24,323 nucleotides of DNA from Auxenochlorella pyrenoidosa. Its lineage: Eukaryota; Chlorophyta; Trebouxiophyceae; Chlorellales; Chlorellaceae. Each line of letters starts with the position of its first letter. Within the stretch, counting starts at the first letter, position 1. A program made the translations under genes and the position numbers. The stretch is taken from positions 114,280 to 138,602 of the forward strand of contig KQ482074.1 in the NCBI GenBank assembly GCA_001430745.1, read 5' to 3'. Below the pieces are notes generated by a model that had not been told where the DNA came from, did no database searches, and saw only the letters and a list, made by a program, of their open reading frames with translations. Shown here piece by piece: positions 19,921 to 24,323 of this stretch.

Positions 19921-21824
19921 ATGGCGCCCGAGGCGGCCGAGGCCGCTGCCCTAGGCGCCGCGGTGCGCGCCTGCCCGTTTCTGAGGAACGCGGCGGCCAC
20001 CCAGGGGGAGGACTACGCACGCCGACTGGCCGCGGGCCCCTTGCTGCTGGAGGAGGGCCTCAGCGGTCTGGCCACCACGCTCAGGCTGTTCCACGGCCCA
20101 GGGGGCGTCGTGCCGCTCAAGCGCTTCGGGGGTGCTGACAACGCGGCGGCGGCGACTGCACCGGCAGCTGGCGGCGGCTGCCCGTTCCGGGCTGCCGTGG
20201 CAGCAGCAGCAGCAGCCCAGGCCACTGAGGCAGCAGTGCAGCCTGCTGCAACGTACCTACGCAGCCAGGCTGATGCAGCACCCGCTTGCCCGCGTGCGGG
20301 CCCAGTGGCGAGCCCCCCGTTCGCGTCCTTGAGCATTTCCGGATTTGGCTTTGTGGTGAGTCAGCGGGGCTGGATGCGCTGCGCCGACTTCTTGCTGGCT
20401 GCATACAGAATCTCAAAAAGCGCCTTGTCTGGGCATGCCCCTTATGCGTCCCAGTCAGTATGCGCTCTGGATGCCCTCAGTCAGCAGTCGACTCTCCTCC
20501 CTGCCAGCTCACCCACCCTGCCACCTGTCTCGCCTGTGTGCCCTCGCCTGCAGCCCGACCCCAGCCAAGTCTTCAGCCAACCACCTCGGGCAAGGAAGCA
20601 GCAGCGCTCCCAGCAGCAGCAGCAGCAGCGAAAGGCTGGCGACGCCACTGGCGGCGGCGGCAGCGGCCGGCCCAGTGCTGCAGGCAGCAGCCCGGGCGCT
20701 TCTCCTGGCGGCAGCAGCGGCCTGGACGGTGCGGCGCGCTTGCGGCCCGGCCCAGGCAGCGGCTGGTGCCAAGTGCTTGGAGGACTGGGACTAGCGGCGG
20801 GTGGCCACCTGCAGTGCCCGGCGCCAATAGTGCAGATGCGGGCTGCCGTGGCAGCGCTCAAACCGGTGCGACAGCTGCGTCCCCAGGCGCTGCCCATCAG
20901 GTTGGTGGGTGGGTGCTGGTGTCAGGGGAGGTGGGGTGGCGGGTCCCTGGCGCAGGCCTGCAGTGGGCCGGCCCCTCCGTGTGCGCTCGTTCAACCTGCA
21001 AGCAGCTGTCTATGGCGCGTCTCGTGCTTGTCTGCCCCCCTGCCTCCGCAGCTCCCAGCCTCCTGCCCATTCCTGCGTAGCTTGACCTGCCTCTCACTGG
21101 CTCCACCCTGCAGGGCGCTGGCCATGGGCGGCACCGCGGTTGCTGCCAACCTGCCGTGCGGCGCGTGGCGCGAGCACACGCGCAAGTTCTCGCCGCAGTG
21201 GTTCCTGGCGGTGCACGCGACCATCCCGTTTGTGGCCATGCTGCGCAAGGCGGTGCTGATGCCCAAGTGGGCCATCCTGCTGACGCTGGCGGGGGCAAGT
21301 GAGTGGTGGGGTTGGAGGGGTGGGAGGGGGTGGTGTGTGTGTGTGTGTGGTGGGTGGGTGGGGTGGGGTGTGGTGGGGAAGGGGGCTCGGAGGTGCGCGT
21401 TGGATGCATACATGGCCGCAGCTAATGGAGGTTCGTGCGACCGTGCCAGCGACCGTGCCAGCCACCAGCTGGCCAATTGGGCCCAGAACGACACTGCTGC
21501 GCCCTTTGCTGTGCTGTGGGCCTCCCTGCCTCTCAACCCCTCCTTCACCAGTTCTACCCCATCCCCCATCCATCTCCCCCTGCAGTTGCTGGGCAGAACG
21601 TGGGTGCCCGCATGGAGCGAGACCGGCTGCGCCGGCTCAGCACTCGGTATCAGCAGGCGGCCACGGCCGGGTCGGCGCTGGGCGGCACCACGGCCGCCCC
21701 CGCTGCGCCCTGCCTGCTGCCCGCCGACTGCGTCATGCCGTCCCTGGATGACGGCTGCCGCCGCGCGGTGCAGGCAGCGCAGGCGGCAGTGGCCTGGGCG
21801 CTGGCCCCCACCGTGGTGCTGTGA
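19921..21824 (+). CDS. Gene A copy 2: conserved plant/alga protein of unknown function, CPFLRN type
   Basis: Exons are 19921-20355, 20554-20900, 21114-21298 and 21586-21824 (stop). All are in phase and give 401 residues. It is a full-length paralogue of the gene at 10297, with the same intron positions and phases and every motif kept: ACPFLRN, LRLFHG..GVVPLKRF, second CPF, LQCPAPIV, LRPQALPIR, WREHTRKFSPQWF and GQNVGARMERDRLR. It has six instead of nine Gln, and small indels in the low-complexity middle. Exon 3 is identical at the nucleotide level to copy 1, so the encoded core is identical. No inactivating change was found, so both copies look functional. Introns 1 (198 bp) and 2 (213 bp) are multiples of three without in-frame stops, unlike those of copy 1. 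Confidence 0.85.
20611..20628 (+). repeat. CAG trinucleotide repeat (six units) in gene A copy 2
   Basis: Six CAG codons at the position matching the nine-unit run at 11001-11027. Confidence 0.95.
21333..21349. repeat. GT dinucleotide microsatellite
   Basis: A short uninterrupted (GT)n run in intron 3 of gene A copy 2. It is absent at the matching place in copy 1. Confidence 0.9.
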
Positions 21825-22921
21825 CCGTCGATGATGAGGGCCACACGATGTGGAAAGGGTCTGCTGAGCTTTTGGCTGCCCACCTGTACGACACACATGT
21901 TTGTTCCCCTGTCGCTGCGTAGCTCAGGCTTCCGGTGTACTTGCCAACCCAGGTTGTCGACCTTGCCGTTGCCCTGTATCTCCTGATGCACACAGCAGTA
22001 TCCCTGCTCATCCTGCACTCTGTGCGCACCATGATGCGCTGGCACCCATGCGCTCTGGCTTTGGCCAAGTCCAAGCCTGTTGACTCCCTTGTTCATCCCA
22101 CCATGCTCCGTGCCTGGGCCCTGCATTTATGCAGCACCGCTCCCCTCGGCGCGCTCCTGTGCTGAACCTGCCTGCCTGCCCAGCTCACCCTTTCAACTTT
22201 GCCCAGCACAGCACTACTCTCCTCAATTTCATGCACCCAAATGCGTGCGCAGGCCAAGCACATGCTGCCTGCGCATTGTGTGATGTACTAGTGCCGGCCC
22301 GACTGTCATGTGTTATCCAGCAGTACCCAGCTCCTCGCCCCTGCTGCACTGCTGAAAGCGAGGCGCTCAGGCAGCATATGCAGCAGCCCTGTGGCTGTTG
22401 GAAGGCGTTTGAGGGCTTGGGTGCTGCAGAGGCGAGGGAGGCACAGTGCAGTCACCAATAATGCTGCCCGTGTCTGCTGCAGCAGCTGGAGTAGCAGCGG
22501 ATACCGGTGGGTCTTCCAACCCCTCCAGCGGGCTTGCCAAGAGCTCGGCCTCCCCTACGATGTGCTCAAGCTCTACCACATGGATTGAGGTGGTCGCTCA
22601 CGGCAGTGCAACGGCATCCGGAAATGAGTGGCTCGGGGTTTTGGCATTTTAGCCTCTGGAGCTGCCCACCGCCAGTACCACATTTCCATTTTTTTCCAGC
22701 CGTCCAGCTTTCTGCATTTCTATCGATCAATTCGACCTCCTGTAGTCCCTCAGGCACTGAGACATTGTGCACTGAAGGCGCAAGCGTGCATACGTGCTTT
22801 CCCCCCGTCTGCAAGAGCGTCCAAGCACCACTATTGCCTTCCACGCGCCGCCAACCGCGCCAAAACGATCGTAAAAGAGCACAGTAGGAGGCAGCCGCCG
22901 CCTGGACTCACGCACGCCGGC
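21825..22921. other. Intergenic between A copy 2 and B copy 2
   Basis: About 1.1 kb with no supported gene. It should contain the 3' UTR of A copy 2 and the promoter and 5' UTR of B copy 2. An open stretch at about 22500-22588 (RACQELGLPYDVLKLYHMD) faintly recalls the N-terminus of a glutathione-S-transferase-like fold. It is too short and has no partner exons, so it is not called. Confidence 0.55.
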
Positions 22922-24323
22922 ATGCGGCAGCCGCTGCTGCGCTTCTTCGGCCTTTGGGCAGCTTTGGCCCTCCTGCCCTCTGTTTTGGCCGTGGAAGACG
23001 ACCTCTGCTTCGAAAATCGCCAGCTGGTCACCCTTGGGACTGGCCAGCAGACGGTGCAAGCCTCAACCTACAGCGAGGGTGCGTGTGGCGGGCAGCGGTG
23101 GGGCGATGCCGCGCTGGCATTGCTGCATGTTGGGCCACTGCAGCCTGGCACCGCAGCACTAACGCCTGTTAGAGGCTCTGGGTGGAACGAAACCCTTGGT
23201 GCCTGCAGGGGCGGCCATCGCCGGCGATACGGCGGCACCATCCCTCCAACGGGCGCGGGCCACCCACTCGCCTTTGTCCCTGGAGCCCTGCAGCCTGTCC
23301 CTGCACCAAATTGCCCCTCCTGCTCCCCCATGCCGCAGGCCGCTTCTTCCCCGACTTCCAAAACAATTTTTCGGTAGGGTTTGCGTCGAGGGGACAGCGG
23401 GCAAGGCGTGGCGGCCCGCATCAGGGCAGGGCGCTCACGACCTCTGTTGTGACGGCTGCTGCTGCAGCTTCCAGCCCTCCTCGCCCTGGCGTATGTGAAC
23501 AATTTAAGCCTAATACCAAAACCTCAAATTAAATCCCGTAATGCTCACCTAAGCCATTGTCCCCTGCCCTGCAGTTCAACGCCACCTGCGTGGTCTCGGG
23601 CAGGAATGCCAACACCAACAGGAACCGCTGGCGCATGCAACTGGCTCTGTGCGGCACCAAGCCGGCAAGCGGTGCCTGCCTGCCAGCTGGCCGAATGCCT
23701 GCTGCGCCCAGCCAGTGCAGAGGCTCTCCACCAGCGCGCCCTGCTCGTGTGCCACTCAAAGCCTCTGCATGCAATCCAGTATGCCCTACAGCACACTGTC
23801 GCTTGAGCCGGCATGTGGCACGCAAGTTGCGTGCCGCCTGAGCTGCGCAAGCGCCCACTGCACCCCCTGCCCTCCCCCACTGCAATCCCGCCCCCCCCCG
23901 GCCTGTGGCCTACCTGCAGTGCGACAACAGCAACCTCCTGCCCTACACCTCCACCCCCAAGATCTGCGGCCAACCCAACTGCCTCATCATCCCAAACAGC
24001 ATCACCTATGTGAACAACGAGTGCGCGCCTTGCGGCACTTCACGCTGTGCTTCACGCTGTGCTCGGGCCCATCTCGAAATGTCTGCATCAGCTTCCCTGG
24101 CTGCAACAATGAAAGCGCTAGTGTGACCTCAGCTTGAACTCGGGGCTGCGGACTCCATGCTCTGCGAGCGTGTGCGCTTAGGGGTGCGCTCTGCCCTGAG
24201 CCCCTGCCCTGCTTCAACTAACTTGGACCTCCTTCTCGCAGGTACATCACAACCTACTCTGCCACAGTCAACAATGCCTGGAAGGTGGGGTGTCATGTGG
24301 GCAAATGGTTGTAGCAGCAGGAT
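22922..24323 (+). CDS. Gene B copy 2: secreted matrix-type glycoprotein, 5' part only
   Basis: Exons seen are 22922-23078, 23339-23373, 23575-23664, 23920-24020 and 24242-24284; the gene continues past the window. Exons 2 to 5 are exactly the same lengths as in gene B copy 1 (35, 90, 101 and 43 bp), with the same phases. A signal peptide (FFGLWAALALLPSVLA) is followed by LCFENRQLVTLGTGQQTVQ, FFPDFQNNFS, FNATCVVSGR, RWRMQLALCGTKP, CDNSNLLPYTSTPKICG, PNCLIIPNSITY and TTYSATVNNAWK, which is module 1 of the B family. Differences from copy 1 in exon 4 include silent changes, which supports the frame. The third intron again needs a GC donor at 23665. Whether the second module and the GDPHF domain are kept cannot be seen here. 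Confidence 0.85.

Larger units (their letters stand above)
19719..21824 (+). repeat. Duplicated segment, unit 2 (5' flank plus gene A copy 2)
   Basis: Counterpart of 10097-12200 in the same orientation. The offset is about 9.62 kb. Divergence is moderate in exon 1, introns and exon 4, and zero across 21071-21312. Confidence 0.9.

Noticed and set aside
19702..21834. Single 710-residue open frame over gene A copy 2
   Set aside because: It reads through three introns that copy 1 and the conserved motifs show to be introns, and it leaves the correct frame after intron 3.
22310..22588. Fragment RACQELGLPYDVLKLY resembling a glutathione-S-transferase N-terminus
   Set aside because: Only about 20 residues are suggestive, there is no start context or following exons, and a stop follows at once. 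Chance or a tiny relic.
1..24323. CRISPR arrays, tRNA or rRNA genes, prokaryotic operons, intact transposons
   Set aside because: I looked for regular spacer-repeat arrays, tRNA-like arms and terminal inverted repeats with coding cores. None were seen, and the genes are spliced eukaryotic genes.

Overview
The window is nuclear DNA from a GC-rich, intron-dense eukaryote, most likely a green alga. The evidence is many short introns ending in ctgcag, Ser-Pro (hydroxyproline-rich-type) tracts in secreted proteins, a plastid-targeted ACT-domain protein, a plant/alga-type conserved protein, and TTTAGGG-type motifs. A Chlorella-like trebouxiophyte fits, but that is an inference. Gene models were built by hand, by matching reading frame and splice phase across exons.

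Minus-strand block. From 4647 down past the left edge runs a secreted subtilisin-like protease. It has a signal peptide, a propeptide, a complete Asp/His/Asn/Ser catalytic set over 12 well-phased exons, an unassigned exon, and then a Pro-rich tail that leaves the window. At 6754-5818 is a four-exon gene for mitochondrial complex I subunit NDUFA2/B8. At 10011-7353 is a ten-exon gene for a chloroplast-targeted protein with two ACT domains.

Plus-strand block. Divergent from the ACT gene, 285 bp away, is gene A (10297-12200). It is a conserved plant/alga protein of unknown function with CPFLRN, LFHG..GVVPL, LRPQALP and a hydrophobic WREHT..FSPQWF region. After a run of N (12328-12846) comes gene B (13715-18996), a 19-exon secreted protein. 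B carries two copies of a Cys-containing module alternating with two Pro-rich linkers, then a GDPHF (VWD-like) C-terminal domain. A second copy of A (19921-21824) and the 5' part of a second copy of B (22922 to the right edge) follow in the same order and orientation. The A-B pair is therefore tandemly duplicated with a period of about 9.6 kb.

No prokaryotic-style operon, CRISPR array, rRNA, tRNA or intact transposon was seen. The most interesting points are: the duplicated A-B module with a 242-bp patch of perfect identity between the A copies; the B-family matrix-type architecture; several well-phased GC-AG introns, one conserved between B paralogues; a subtilase with a hydroxyproline-rich-type tail; and an inverted telomere-like motif next to a splice donor. 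No complete new system with an assignable function could be shown.
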